64,000 bases of DNA from an uncultured Ruminiclostridium sp. (GCA_947630175.1 CANRGJ010000003.1:1-64000); one strand, 5' to 3'; shown: positions 15,094 to 24,476, counted from the stretch's first letter. The notes: generated by a model from the sequence alone, not told the origin. A program made the numbers and translations.

Positions 15094-15210
15094 GATGTAT
15101 GTGAAAAAAGGGGAAGTGGAGATGTTGTCGGTAAAAACACAGAAATATTGCTTTTCATTTGCCTTTTACCTGCTGCAATTACAATATAGCACATTTTTCT
15201 TAAAATGTCG

Positions 15211-15312
15211 ATTACAAAAGGGTTACAATTTGGTTACGATTTGGTAACAATTATTACAAATCTGTAACATAAGGGCTTTTTCATTGACAAGGGAAAAAAG
15301 TTTTGCTATCAT
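15211..15312 (+). promoter_or_regulatory. Promoter of the response regulator gene with four 11-bp-spaced direct repeats
   Basis: ATTAC (15211), GTTAC (15222), GTTAC (15233) and GTAAC (15244) are spaced exactly 11 bp apart, with another GTAAC at 15264. One helical turn per repeat is the usual layout for OmpR/PhoB-type regulators. The promoter follows: TTGACA (15284-15289), 17-bp spacer, TATCAT (15307-15312). The same ladder precedes the ABC transporter genes at 17184-17221, implying autoregulation and a shared regulon (inference). Confidence 0.7.
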
Positions 15313-15350
15313 TATTTTGTGAATAATATATCCGAAAGGAAAAGGAATAT

Positions 15351-16025
15351 ATGGATAAAATTTTGCTGGTAGAGGACGACAGGACGATAGTTTCCAACCT
15401 CACGGAATATCTTAAGGGACAGGGCTTTGACGTGAAAAGCGCGTCGGGGCAGACCGAGGCGCTGAACGTGCTGAGAGAGGGCGGCTTTGAGCTGGTGCTG
15501 ATGGACGTTTCGCTGGAGGAGGGAAACGGCTTTTCCGCCTGCTCTGCGGTGAAGAGCGAATTTGGGCTTCCCGTTATCTTCCTCACCGCCTCGGGGGACG
15601 AATACAGCACCGTTACAGGTTTTGATCTGGGTGCGGACGATTATATACCCAAGCCTTTCCGCCCACGGGAGCTTGTTTCCCGCATAAAGAACGTACTGCG
15701 CCTGACGGGAAAGGGCGGCGGCGCAGTGGTCAGGCTGGGGAACGTCACCGTTGATACCGTAAAGGGGGCGGCTTACAGGAACGGGAACGACCTGTTCCTC
15801 TCTGCGCTGGAATACAGGCTTTTGCTGGTGTTCATCAACAACAGGGGACAGCTACTCACAAGAGAGCGTCTGCTTGACGCCATATGGGACGCGGCGGGGG
15901 AATTTGTCAACGACAACACTCTCACCGTGTATATAAAAAGGCTGAGGGACAAGCTGGAGGACGACCCGCAAAAGCCTGAGATAATCAAAACAGTCCGCGG
16001 ACTGGGATATATAATGGAGCGTTAA
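15351..16025 (+). CDS. OmpR/PhoB-family response regulator (Bce-like)
   Basis: 224 aa. Receiver domain MDKILLVEDDRT with acidic pocket and phospho-acceptor Asp52 (LVLMDVSL), then a winged-helix DNA-binding domain (SALEYRLLLVFINNRGQLLT...VNDNTLTVYIKRLRDKLE...TVRGLGYIME). Ribosome binding site AAAGGAAAAGGA. The kinase gene starts on the next base after the stop. With the ABC pair downstream it forms a BceRS-AB-type cell-envelope stress or peptide-antibiotic module; the direct repeats in both promoters are its likely sites. Confidence 0.93.
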   Translation: MDKILLVEDDRTIVSNLTEYLKGQGFDVKSASGQTEALNVLREGGFELVLMDVSLEEGNGFSACSAVKSEFGLPVIFLTASGDEYSTVTGFDLGADDYIPKPFRPRELVSRIKNVLRLTGKGGGAVVRLGNVTVDTVKGAAYRNGNDLFLSALEYRLLLVFINNRGQLLTRERLLDAIWDAAGEFVNDNTLTVYIKRLRDKLEDDPQKPEIIKTVRGLGYIMER

Positions 16026-17012
16026 ATGAAAAACAACAGAGTCTATATTTTGCTGTTACTGCTGACTTTGGCGGCGTGGGCGGCGTTTTCTCTCATATTC
16101 GGGTGGATATGCGGGCTTTGCGTGCTGGGGATCTGCGTTTTGTTTGATATTGTATTCATCGTATACGATATTTCCCGCAAAAATAAAATAAAGTGGCTCT
16201 CCGCCGACCTGAACGCCCTGCTCCACGGAGACAGCAGGATAACTCTGGACAGGTATTCGGAGGGGGAGCTGAGCGTCCTGCAAAGCGAGATATCCAAGAT
16301 GACGGTCACGCTGAACGAGCAAAGCCACCGCCTTGCGGAGGACAAGGTGTTCCTTGCCGACTCCATAGCCGACATCTCACATCAGATAAGAACGCCGCTG
16401 ACTTCCATAAACATAGTCACCTCCCTGCTGTCGGAGGAGGATATCACCGAGGAACGGCGGCGTGAGCTTATGCGGGAGCTTGACAGACTGCTGGCAAGAA
16501 TAGACAAGCTGATAAATATTCTGCTGAAAATATCGAAATTTGACGCGGGAGCGATAAAATTCAAAAAGGAAAAGATCTCCCTTGAAGATATGATAAGGAC
16601 TGCCGCACAGCCCATGAACGCCGCTATGGAGCTGAAGGGTCAGGCTCTTGAGATAGACGCCGAGGGAGACTTTATCGGCGACATACAGTGGACGGGAGAG
16701 GCTTTGGGAAACATTATCAAAAACTGCTGGGAGCATACCCCCGACGGCGGAAAGATAAGCGTTTTTGCCCGTGAGAACGCCCTTTACAGCGAGGTGATAA
16801 TTTCCGACAACGGAAGCGGCATTTCCGAGGAGGACCTGCCCAACGTGTTCAAGCGGTTCTACAAGGGGAAAAATTCGGGGACGGACAGCTTCGGCATAGG
16901 TCTTGCTCTGGCGAAGATGATAGTAACGGGTCAGGGCGGAGCGATAAAAGCGGGAAATTCCCCCGACGGCGGAGCGAGGTTTACGGTGAGGTTTTATAAA
17001 AGCACGGTATGA
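16026..17012 (+). CDS. Bce-like intramembrane-sensing histidine kinase
   Basis: 328 aa. Two closely spaced membrane helices (~7-25 and ~28-48) with almost no extracytoplasmic loop, typical of BceS kinases that sense through their ABC transporter. HisKA site ADISHQIRTPLTSI with phospho-accepting His119, then N box IIKNCWEHTPDGG, G1 ISDNGSGISEEDL and G2 FGIGLALAKMI. No spacing to the regulator gene. The stop codon TGA at 17010-17012 is the first three bases of the TGACAGTTGACAG arm of a dispersed repeat. Confidence 0.93.
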   Translation: MKNNRVYILLLLLTLAAWAAFSLIFGWICGLCVLGICVLFDIVFIVYDISRKNKIKWLSADLNALLHGDSRITLDRYSEGELSVLQSEISKMTVTLNEQSHRLAEDKVFLADSIADISHQIRTPLTSINIVTSLLSEEDITEERRRELMRELDRLLARIDKLINILLKISKFDAGAIKFKKEKISLEDMIRTAAQPMNAAMELKGQALEIDAEGDFIGDIQWTGEALGNIIKNCWEHTPDGGKISVFARENALYSEVIISDNGSGISEEDLPNVFKRFYKGKNSGTDSFGIGLALAKMIVTGQGGAIKAGNSPDGGARFTVRFYKSTV

Positions 17013-17182
17013 CAGTTGACAGTGCAAAGTGCAAAGTGTAAAGTTGTGGAGTTTTCGCCTTTGGCGAAAACGGATTTGAAATGACGGGTAAAAATTTGCA
17101 GGCGTCACTTCAAAATCCGTTTTTCGGCTTCGCCGAAAAACTCCACAACTGTGCACTGTACACTGTACACTGTAAACCGTTA
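17010..17182. repeat. Dispersed hairpin repeat copy between kinase and ABC genes
   Basis: Left arm TGACAGTTGACAGTGC, two inner hairpins (TTTTCGCC-TTT-GGCGAAAA and TTTTTCGGC-TTC-GCCGAAAAA), right arm CAACTGTGCACTGTACACTG. It supplies the kinase stop codon. Confidence 0.85.
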
Positions 17183-17183
17183 T

Positions 17184-17237
17184 ATTACGTTTTTGTAACC
17201 TAAAAGTCACCCCATTGTAACATTCCTACCGTAAAAT
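17184..17237 (+). promoter_or_regulatory. ABC transporter promoter with 11-bp-spaced direct repeats
   Basis: ATTAC (17184), GTAAC (17195), GTCAC (17206) and GTAAC (17217) lie 11 bp apart, as in the promoter at 15211. A -10-like TAAAAT (17232-17237) follows without a good -35, as expected for an activator-dependent promoter. Confidence 0.65.
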
Positions 17238-17267
17238 AAAAGAAAACAAAAAAGGGCGGTATTTGAA

Positions 17268-17951
17268 ATGGAAATTTTGAGAGTAGAACATCTTAGCAAG
17301 GTCTACGGCGAGGGCGAGAACAAGGTGCTTGCCTTGGGGGACGTTTCCTTTTCCGTGGAAAAGGGGGAGTTTCTGGCGATAATCGGACCGTCAGGCTCGG
17401 GAAAATCCACATTGCTCCACATTCTGGGCGGAGTTGACAAGCCAACGGTGGGAAAGGTGTATATGAACGGCGCAGACGTGTTTGACAGGAGCGACGACCA
17501 GCTTGCCGTCTTTCGCCGCAGGCAGGTGGGACTTATTTATCAGTTTTACAACCTTATACCTATGCTGAACGTTGTGGAGAACATAACCCTGCCCTGCCTG
17601 CTGGACGGGCAGAAGGTAAATCAGGAGCATTTGAAGGAGCTTATCTCCACCTTACAGCTTGAGGGGCGGGAAAAGCACCTGCCAAGTCAGCTTTCCGGCG
17701 GTCAGCAGCAGCGCGTTTCCATAGGCAGGGCGCTGATAAATTCACCCGCAGTTATGCTGGCGGACGAGCCTACGGGCAATCTGGACAGCAAAAACAGCCG
17801 TGAGATAGTGGAGCTGTTAAAAGAGTCCAACAAAAAATATCAGCAGACTCTGATAATGATAACCCACGACGAGAACATAGCCGTTCAGGCGGACAGGATA
17901 ATCGCAATTGAGGACGGCAGGATAATCAGGGACGAGGTGAACAGAAAATGA
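17268..17951 (+). CDS. ABC transporter ATP-binding protein (BceA/MacB type)
   Basis: 227 aa. Walker A GPSGSGKST, Q loop YQFYNLIPML, signature LSGGQQQRVSIGRAL, Walker B VMLADEPTGNLDS and switch His in MITHDENIA. This subfamily (LolD/MacB/BceA) works with FtsX-like permeases in extrusion or target protection. The stop overlaps the permease start (ATGA). Confidence 0.95.
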   Translation: MEILRVEHLSKVYGEGENKVLALGDVSFSVEKGEFLAIIGPSGSGKSTLLHILGGVDKPTVGKVYMNGADVFDRSDDQLAVFRRRQVGLIYQFYNLIPMLNVVENITLPCLLDGQKVNQEHLKELISTLQLEGREKHLPSQLSGGQQQRVSIGRALINSPAVMLADEPTGNLDSKNSREIVELLKESNKKYQQTLIMITHDENIAVQADRIIAIEDGRIIRDEVNRK

Positions 17952-20860
17952 GCATACTTGCAAAGCTCGCCTTTCGCTCCGTGATGAAAAACAAGGTGCG
18001 TTCCCTTGTCACGGTGGTGGGTATCACCATTTCCTCCCTGCTTATCAGCACGGTGGCGGTGGCCGCCTCCAGCTTTTATTCCACAAGGGTAGATGACGCA
18101 ATATACAAAAACGGCGACTGGCACAAAAAGATATATTTTCAGGATATGGCGACCTACGACAGGATAGCCAAGGCGCAGTGCATAGACAACGTAAAATACA
18201 CCTACAACGTGGGCGTGACGGGCAGCTTTCACGGCGTGACCATTGATGAGTATGAAAAGGACTATAACGAGATGCTGAACGACACCCGCGTCTGCACCGT
18301 AAAGGCAGTATCTTGGGATATGGAGCAGAACGAATTTTCAATTCATCTGGAAGAGGGAAAATATCCGAAAACGCCTGACGAGATACTTCTGCCCGATTCC
18401 TTCAAGGAATATATGGGCGGAATAAAGGTGGGGGACGTGGTGAGCGTCGACCTGTGGGACGTATATTTCAACGATATGGATATTCCCATAGAGGAATACG
18501 CTATGGAATATCCCGAACACGCCGACCAGATCATATACGCTTACTCTTACGGCAACGGTGACAACGTTCAGATGGACGTCAGGGAAAAGGAGACCCGTTC
18601 CTACACCGTATGCGGATTTTTCCAGTCTTTCGGCAACTATTATCTCAACGGCGAAATGAACGATTCGCCCTACTATAACTGCTATGATACCGCATTCGTG
18701 ATGGCGGACGAGGAGCAGGCAAAAACCGCCCCGCTGTCTGTTTATCTCACGTATAAAAGCGTATATTATCTTCATTACGGTAATGACCCGATGAACCCGG
18801 GCGGCGAGCTTCAATTTATCAACAGCGGCTTCACGTACAGCGTTTTGAACAGTTCGCTTATGAACGCCTTCGGCATCGACCTCAACGGGCAAAGTCTGAC
18901 AAACGAGCTGATACTTTTCGGCATTTTTGCCTTTATTATGCTGCTTGTGGTAGTGGGCGCAGTTTCTATGATATACAACTCCTTTGCCATTTCCGTTTCC
19001 GAGCGAAGCAGGCAGTTCGGTCTGCTGTCCTCAGTGGGAGCAACAAAGGTGCAGATGAGAACGTCCGTTGTGATAGAGGCGCTTATCATAGGCGTTGTGG
19101 GAACGGTGCTGGGAATTGCGCTGAGCTTGGGTCTTGCCGCTATGGTGGTGGAGAAGTTAAGACCGCTGATGACCATGATGTTCACCATTCCCTTTACGCT
19201 CAGGGTGTCCCCCATTGCAATAGTCATCGCCGTGGCAGTATCTATGCTGACGGTGCTCATCTCGGCGCTGATTCCGTCAAAAAAGGCGCTGTCCGTCACT
19301 GCGATAGAGGCGATACGGCAAAATTCCTCCATAAACGACAAGGTGATAAAGACGCCGAAATTCATCTCAAAGCTGTTCGGGCTGTCGGGAATGCTGGCGC
19401 ACAAATATTATAAGCGCAACAAAAAAAGATACAGGACCACCGTTGTGGGACTGACTTTGAGCATAACCCTGTTTATCGGCAGCGCTTTCTTCCTGGATAT
19501 GATGTACGGCTTTATCGAATCGTACTTCGGCACAAACGGATATAATATGATACTGGGCTTTAACGCTTTCTCCAACGGCGAAGAAAGGCCCGTTTTACAG
19601 GTCGAAGAGATAGAAAAGCGTCTGGAGCAGGTGAGAGGCTCTGACGAGGTGGAAAAAGCCGCCTGCAAATATTACAATTACAGCGACTACCGTTTTGAAG
19701 ATTTTGCAAGGACGGACAAAAATCTCCTTACAGACTGGGCGCTGAACTTACGCTCCAACGATTACGTATGGGACAGCAACCATATAGAGACCGATATAAG
19801 GTACGTTCCGTTAGATCTGTGCTTTGTGGACGACGAGGCGTTCAGGACGCTTTTAAAGGAAAATAATTTTGACGAAAACAAATTTATGAACGGAGAAAGC
19901 CCGCTGGCGATATTCCTGGACAAACAATTGTTTTATGAAGCTGACGGGAAATACGCTGAACATTCGATTTTCAAGACCGTTCCCGAAAGCCTGACGTTTT
20001 TCGTCACCACGCAAATATCAGGTGATGGATCAGGCTATTTGCAGATGGAGGCGGACACTGAGGGCGACCTTTATGCCTATTTCGTATCGGACGATTCGGG
20101 CGCATGGGGCGGCTATGGAAACAGCGGGTCAGTCACCACCTGGAACGGTGAGGGAAGCAGCGTTCCCACCGAAAAAATAAAAGGCGACGAGGTGACCATA
20201 AACATAGGCGGAACGATATCCGAAGCTCCCTACTTTTTAAACGAAACCTCCTCTATCCTGCTGCTCCCTCAAAGCGCATGTGAAAAGCTGTACAGCGGCT
20301 GGAGCAGCGATACTGCCGACGACTGCAGCATATACCTTTTCTCAAACGACCATAGCGTCACCGCAAAGACGGCGGAGGGATTTTCCTCAAAGGAGTTTGA
20401 GGTATACGTTCAGGATTTCGCCGATGAGAAGGAAAAGAACATAAACGTGATGAACGCCGTGCAGACGGTGCTTATCGTGGCGATAGCCCTTATCTCCCTT
20501 ATCTCCGTGGCGAACGTGTTCAACACAATAAGCACGAACGTGCTTTTGAGAAGGCGGGAATTTGCAATGCTTCGCTCAGTGGGAATGACTTCCTCGGGCT
20601 TTAACGGAATGATGATGTTCGAGTGTCTGCTGTACGGGGTCAAGGCTATACTGTTCGGTCTGCCCGTTTCCTTCGGGATAATGCTTATCGCCCACCTGAT
20701 AATGAAAAATATGCTGGAGACGCCCTTCAATATCCCCTGGCTTTCAATAGGAGCAGCGGTGCTGGGTGTATTTATGGTGCTGTTCATCTCAATGTTCTAC
20801 GCTATGAGCAGGGTCAAGAGAGCAAATCCTATCGATGAGCTGAAAAATGAAACTACGTGA
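17948..20860 (+). CDS. FtsX-like ABC permease (Bce-like module)
   Basis: 970 aa. About eight membrane helices: one near residue 20-40, three after a ~280-residue extracytoplasmic domain, one near 500, then three at the C-terminus after a second ~300-residue external domain. Both FtsX-type halves carry the SERSRQFGLLSSVGATKVQM / RRREFAMLRSVGMTSSGF signature. BceB proper is shorter with one large loop; this two-loop architecture is nearer to generic FtsX/MacB-like permeases. With the ATPase it probably handles a membrane-active peptide or envelope lipid; substrate unknown. Confidence 0.92.
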   Translation: MSILAKLAFRSVMKNKVRSLVTVVGITISSLLISTVAVAASSFYSTRVDDAIYKNGDWHKKIYFQDMATYDRIAKAQCIDNVKYTYNVGVTGSFHGVTIDEYEKDYNEMLNDTRVCTVKAVSWDMEQNEFSIHLEEGKYPKTPDEILLPDSFKEYMGGIKVGDVVSVDLWDVYFNDMDIPIEEYAMEYPEHADQIIYAYSYGNGDNVQMDVREKETRSYTVCGFFQSFGNYYLNGEMNDSPYYNCYDTAFVMADEEQAKTAPLSVYLTYKSVYYLHYGNDPMNPGGELQFINSGFTYSVLNSSLMNAFGIDLNGQSLTNELILFGIFAFIMLLVVVGAVSMIYNSFAISVSERSRQFGLLSSVGATKVQMRTSVVIEALIIGVVGTVLGIALSLGLAAMVVEKLRPLMTMMFTIPFTLRVSPIAIVIAVAVSMLTVLISALIPSKKALSVTAIEAIRQNSSINDKVIKTPKFISKLFGLSGMLAHKYYKRNKKRYRTTVVGLTLSITLFIGSAFFLDMMYGFIESYFGTNGYNMILGFNAFSNGEERPVLQVEEIEKRLEQVRGSDEVEKAACKYYNYSDYRFEDFARTDKNLLTDWALNLRSNDYVWDSNHIETDIRYVPLDLCFVDDEAFRTLLKENNFDENKFMNGESPLAIFLDKQLFYEADGKYAEHSIFKTVPESLTFFVTTQISGDGSGYLQMEADTEGDLYAYFVSDDSGAWGGYGNSGSVTTWNGEGSSVPTEKIKGDEVTINIGGTISEAPYFLNETSSILLLPQSACEKLYSGWSSDTADDCSIYLFSNDHSVTAKTAEGFSSKEFEVYVQDFADEKEKNINVMNAVQTVLIVAIALISLISVANVFNTISTNVLLRRREFAMLRSVGMTSSGFNGMMMFECLLYGVKAILFGLPVSFGIMLIAHLIMKNMLETPFNIPWLSIGAAVLGVFMVLFISMFYAMSRVKRANPIDELKNETT

Positions 20861-20880
20861 TTAGGGAAAATAATAAAAAT

Positions 20881-20915
20881 AACGCCGGGCGAATTGCTCG
20901 GCGTTGTTTTATTTT
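20881..20915. terminator. Terminator between convergent ABC permease and jag genes
   Basis: AACGCCG / CGGCGTT stem extended by a GC/GC pair, followed by a T-rich run on the plus strand. Confidence 0.75.
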
Positions 20916-20919
20916 ATTC

Positions 20920-21894
20920 TCAAAGCTCTATCTTGCCGTAAAGCCCTGCGTTCTTTTCAAATTCCTTCGTTTCGTCGGAATAGTCAGTCTCGGGAATTTC
21001 GGGAGCGTCCTTGCGCTTGTATTCACGCTCAAATGAGGTGGAGAAACCGCTGCTCTGTCTGTAAGAGCCTGTGTAGGCGGGTCTGTTTCCTCTGCGGCCG
21101 TTTCCTCTGCGGGATTCGTTGGAGCTTACGGTAACTCTGCGGAAAGGCTCTTCACCTGTTGAACGGCTGGATACGCCCTCAAACTCCGCTACCTTGCTGT
21201 GGATTATGCGGCGCTCGTAGGGGTTCATCGGCTCAAGGGTTATCCTTCTGCCTGTTTTCAGCACTTTTTTTGCTGTCTTTGCGGCAAGCGCCTGGAGCGC
21301 TTCCTTGCGCTTTTCACGGTAGCCGCAGCAGTCTATGCTTATCCTGCAATAATTGTCCTCGCCGCGGTTGCCCGCAAGAATAGTGAGGTACTGGAGAGCG
21401 TCAAGCGTTTCCCCTCTTCTTCCTATGATAACGCCAAGGTCGTCACCTGTGATGTTAAGCACTACCATATCGCCTTTCTTGATAGGCTCGATAGAAAAGC
21501 TCTTTACCCCAAGCGCGCTCAGCACGTTGTTGAGATAGGCGGTGGCACGCTTTATCTTTGCGCAGCCGAGTATCGCCTCGTCGTCAAGGTGTGCGGCGTC
21601 CTCCGCCTTGTCCTCGTCTTCTCCGTAGTCGGCGGGAGCTTCTTCAGCTTCGGCGGAAACGGCGGTTTCAGCGGAAACGGCGGTTTCAGCGGGAGCAACG
21701 GCTTCGTCAAGCTGCTCCAGAGGTTCCCACTTTGCGCTTATCTTAAACTCGCCCTTACTGCCGAACAGCTTTTTTACAGGCTGTTCAAGAATGGTTATCT
21801 GCACCTCGTCACGGTCTGCGCCCAGCGCTTCAAACTCGCTGTACGCCTGCTCCTCGGCTTCTTCAAGGAGCTTTCCTGTATATATTTTTTCCAT
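20920..21894 (-). CDS. jag: Jag/KhpB RNA-binding protein
   Basis: 324 aa. N-terminal Jag domain (MEKIYTGKLLEEAEEQAYSE ... KKLFGSKGEFKISAKW), an acidic Ala/Glu-rich linker with a repeated ETAVSAETAVSAEAE stretch, a KH domain with a GRRGETLDALQYL loop (GVIIGRRGE), and an R3H domain (NPYERRIIHSKVAEFEGVSS). The C-terminal Arg/Gly/Ser tail is probably disordered. KhpB proteins bind RNA and influence cell division and envelope assembly. It is 15 bp downstream of yidC in the conserved rpmH-rnpA-yidD-yidC-jag cluster. Confidence 0.95.
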   Translation of the reverse strand: MEKIYTGKLLEEAEEQAYSEFEALGADRDEVQITILEQPVKKLFGSKGEFKISAKWEPLEQLDEAVAPAETAVSAETAVSAEAEEAPADYGEDEDKAEDAAHLDDEAILGCAKIKRATAYLNNVLSALGVKSFSIEPIKKGDMVVLNITGDDLGVIIGRRGETLDALQYLTILAGNRGEDNYCRISIDCCGYREKRKEALQALAAKTAKKVLKTGRRITLEPMNPYERRIIHSKVAEFEGVSSRSTGEEPFRRVTVSSNESRRGNGRRGNRPAYTGSYRQSSGFSTSFEREYKRKDAPEIPETDYSDETKEFEKNAGLYGKIEL

Positions 21895-21909
21895 TTCTTT
21901 TCCTTTCCT

Positions 21910-23400
21910 TTACTCCTTGGTCTTGTCCTCGGAGTCGTCTTGCTTTTCCTCGTCAAGAGGGGGAAGGTCGGGTATATCCTCGTCGCCGTACTTCTCGGCG
22001 TCCGCCTTTCTTGCCTCCTCCAGCTTTTTGCGCTGATATTCCTTTATCTCCTTGGCGGTCATATCCGACATTTTCTTTGATACCTTCACCTCGTTGCCCT
22101 GTTCGTCCACGTCAACTATCGTGGCGGTGGCGGTGAGATTTACGTTCTTTGCGTCAAGCTCCGCCTGAGCCTGAGCCTTCAGCTTCTCGTTAGGCCAGAA
22201 CTTGTAGATGATAACGGTCTGCAAAATGCCGAATATATAGCTGCACGCCCAGTAAAAACCTACTCCCGCAGGCACCTGGAACGCAATGTAAAGGGAGAAC
22301 AGGGGCATAATGAACAGCATAAATCTGGCACAGCCCTGCTGCTGAGCCATTTCGGGATTGGTCTTTTTCTGTATTATCTGGGAGATTATGGTCTGAAGCA
22401 GGGACATCAGCAGGGAAAGTATGGGGATTATAACCAGCGGAAAATCCCAGCCCGGGGTCTCGCCTAAGTTAAGTCCCAAAAACATCATATTTCCGCTGAG
22501 ATTGTCCAGCTTATCCATTGTCGCCTGAGTTACAGGCAGATCGGCAAAAGCGTCCTTGTGCTGAGTGTAGACTCTCAGCGCGGACAGCTCCTGACGCAGG
22601 GAAACGAAGTATGCGTTCTTTGACAGGTTCAGCTCCGTCTTGACATTGGAGGAAAGACGGGACTCGTTGGCGCAAAGCGTGTTCACCGTATCGTCGGAAA
22701 GATTGGTGAGCAGCTTCCACTGCTCCTCAGTCAGTCCGTACTCGGACATAACGCTTTCCTTGGTGAAGTTGATGTTTGCCTTGGCGTCGTTGATGTTGAA
22801 GTTTTCCTCTTCGGGAATTACCACCTGCTCACGGACGGAAGCGGTAGCCTTTGCTTCCTCCGCAAGGGCGTCGATGTTCTCCTGTGTCAGTATTTTAAGG
22901 GAATTGGGGTCCTCGGTGTATTCAAGATACACCTTAAGGTCGTCCTTGTTGGAGAGCAAAGTCAGGGCGTAATCCGTCTGCTTTGCCCTCGTGACTATCT
23001 GAGAAACGGCGCCGCTGTCGCCCCAGTCCAAATGCTCCATATGGGTCATAGGCTTGTACACAACGTCGATAACGCCGAACAGGATAAGAAATGTTATCAG
23101 CATAGTGCCGCAGCCGCCCATAGGGTTGTAGCCCTCTTTCTGGAGCTTTGCCATTTCCTCCTGCTGTTTTTCCTGATTGTTGCGGTATTTTTGCTGAATT
23201 TCCTTTACTCTGGGAACAAAGAGCTGGGATTTTGCCATATTCTTCTGCTGTTTTAAAAACAGAGGAAACATAGCCGCTTTTGTTATCACGGTGAACAGGA
23301 TTATCGCCCAGCCGAAGTCGTTTACCAGCAGATAGCACGCCCACATGATATAGCCTAACGGCGTGCCTAAGATCGAATACAGAATGTCTATTAAAATCAC
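21910..23400 (-). CDS. yidC: Membrane protein insertase YidC/Oxa1
   Basis: 496 aa. The core is present: FGWAIILFTVITKAAMFPLFLKQQKNM with the cytoplasmic coiled-coil loop (LFVPRVKEIQQKYRNNQEKQ), MGGCGTMLITFLILFGVIDV, and C-terminal helices LPLFSLYIAFQVPAGVGFYW. An extracytoplasmic insertion of about 160 residues (~130-290) separates TM2 and TM3, larger than the Bacillus forms. There is no lipobox. The hydrophilic tail (KEIKEYQRKKLEEARKADAE...) is basic-acidic mixed. Inserts Sec-dependent and independent membrane proteins. Confidence 0.95.
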   Translation of the reverse strand: MILIDILYSILGTPLGYIMWACYLLVNDFGWAIILFTVITKAAMFPLFLKQQKNMAKSQLFVPRVKEIQQKYRNNQEKQQEEMAKLQKEGYNPMGGCGTMLITFLILFGVIDVVYKPMTHMEHLDWGDSGAVSQIVTRAKQTDYALTLLSNKDDLKVYLEYTEDPNSLKILTQENIDALAEEAKATASVREQVVIPEEENFNINDAKANINFTKESVMSEYGLTEEQWKLLTNLSDDTVNTLCANESRLSSNVKTELNLSKNAYFVSLRQELSALRVYTQHKDAFADLPVTQATMDKLDNLSGNMMFLGLNLGETPGWDFPLVIIPILSLLMSLLQTIISQIIQKKTNPEMAQQQGCARFMLFIMPLFSLYIAFQVPAGVGFYWACSYIFGILQTVIIYKFWPNEKLKAQAQAELDAKNVNLTATATIVDVDEQGNEVKVSKKMSDMTAKEIKEYQRKKLEEARKADAEKYGDEDIPDLPPLDEEKQDDSEDKTKE

Positions 23401-23422
23401 CTTCCAAATGAAATATTTTCAG

Positions 23423-23710
23423 TCACTTTTTCTCCTTGCCGGTGAGCTTGCGCCCTATCCTGCAAAGACCGTTCCACAATGAACGGAAAAAATGATATTC
23501 CTCCGGGACAGGGTCCCAGCCCCCCGCTGAAAAGGGATTGCACCTGCAAATCCTCCAAAAAGCCAAAAAGCCGCCCTTGACCGCACCGAAACGGCTGACA
23601 GCAGTAAGCGCATACTGTGAGCAGCTCGGCGTAAAGCGGCAGGAACGCGGCAATCTTTCCGATAACGTAATCCTATACAATTTTATAAGACCGATAAGAA
23701 TATATTTCAT
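23423..23710 (-). CDS. yidD: Membrane protein insertion efficiency factor YidD
   Basis: 95 aa from MKYILIGLIKLYRITLSERL, with the family hallmark CRFTPSCSQYALTAV and CRCNPFSAGGWDPVP. A GTG at 23803 would add 31 residues that are atypical and partly repeat-derived, so I use the ATG at 23710. In most Firmicutes yidD abuts or overlaps rnpA; here a 170-bp gap with a partial dispersed repeat separates them and no clear ribosome binding site is visible. Confidence 0.92.
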   Translation of the reverse strand: MKYILIGLIKLYRITLSERLPRSCRFTPSCSQYALTAVSRFGAVKGGFLAFWRICRCNPFSAGGWDPVPEEYHFFRSLWNGLCRIGRKLTGKEKK

Positions 23711-23794
23711 ATTTGTATAATAACGTTTGTACAAAAGATTCGACACAAAAGGCAGAAATAACGGCGATACAAAGCCAAACGGCAAACGAAAAAT

Positions 23795-23829
23795 ACTGTG
23801 CACTCTTCACTCTGCACTTTACACTGTCA
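23795..23829. repeat. Partial dispersed repeat arm in the rnpA-yidD gap
   Basis: ACTGTGCACTCTTCACTCTG then CACTTTACACTGTCA, matching the right arm of the dispersed repeats. The left arm is absent. Confidence 0.6.
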
Positions 23830-23879
23830 TGCGCCGCCCGCAAGTCGGGTATCAATGGCTGTTCTGGTGAACCTGAGGT

Positions 23880-24233
23880 TCAGCTCCCGAGTTTTTCCGA
23901 AATAAGGTTCTTCATCAGCCCGTAAAGACGGGTGGACTTCATAAAAGGCGTTTTCCCTCTGGCAACGATTATGAAATCATAACGCTGCTCATATTTTGCT
24001 CTCAGTTCAGGCTCAAGCTGCCTGAATGCCTCTCTGATAACGCGTCTTGCTCTGCTGCGCCTTACGGCGTTTCCTATCTTTTTCGAGGTGACTATGCCAA
24101 GACGGTTCACATGGCGGCGGGTCGGTCTGATGTAGCATACGAAAGCGCTGTTTACTATACTCTTGCCTTTTTTGAAGGTAAGTTGAAAATCCCGGTTTTT
24201 GTTGACGCTTACGATCTTTCTGGAATTATCCAC
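23880..24233 (-). CDS. rnpA: Ribonuclease P protein component
   Basis: 117 aa basic protein. RNP motif RLGIVTSKKIGNAVRRSRARRVIREAFRQL, followed by YDFIIVARGKTPFM. Partners the RNase P RNA in tRNA 5' maturation. Start is GTG, three bases after the rpmH stop; the Shine-Dalgarno would lie inside rpmH. Confidence 0.95.
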   Translation of the reverse strand: MDNSRKIVSVNKNRDFQLTFKKGKSIVNSAFVCYIRPTRRHVNRLGIVTSKKIGNAVRRSRARRVIREAFRQLEPELRAKYEQRYDFIIVARGKTPFMKSTRLYGLMKNLISEKLGS

Positions 24234-24236
24234 AGC

Positions 24237-24371
24237 TTAGTGGGAAAGTCTTGCTCTTCCCTTGGCACGTCTTCTGGAAAGTACCTTTCTGCCGTTGTGG
24301 GTGGACATTCTCTTTCTGAAGCCGTGCTCCATCTTTCTCTGACGCTTTTTAGGCTGATATGTTCTTTTCAT
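24237..24371 (-). CDS. rpmH: 50S ribosomal protein L34
   Basis: 44 aa: begins [20 protein letters not shown] and ends [10 protein letters not shown], the diagnostic L34 sequence. The ATG at 24371 has GGACGA about 6 nt upstream. First gene of the rpmH-rnpA-yidD-yidC-jag operon. Confidence 0.97.
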   Translation of the reverse strand: MKRTYQPKKRQRKMEHGFRKRMSTHNGRKVLSRRRAKGRARLSH

Positions 24372-24447
24372 TTTTCAGTCGTCCTTTCTTATCAAATAAA
24401 GGGTTTTATTTCATGCGGATATACTTCTCCGCAGGGATAGCCTATTT

Positions 24448-24476
24448 ATTATACAGCAATTGTTTGGGGTTGTCAA
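24448..24476 (-). promoter_or_regulatory. Consensus promoter of the rpmH operon
   Basis: Minus strand TTGACA (24471-24476), 17-bp spacer, TATAAT (24448-24453): a full SigA consensus. The expected dnaA gene and DnaA boxes are not seen upstream; the next gene is yefM, divergent. Confidence 0.85.
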
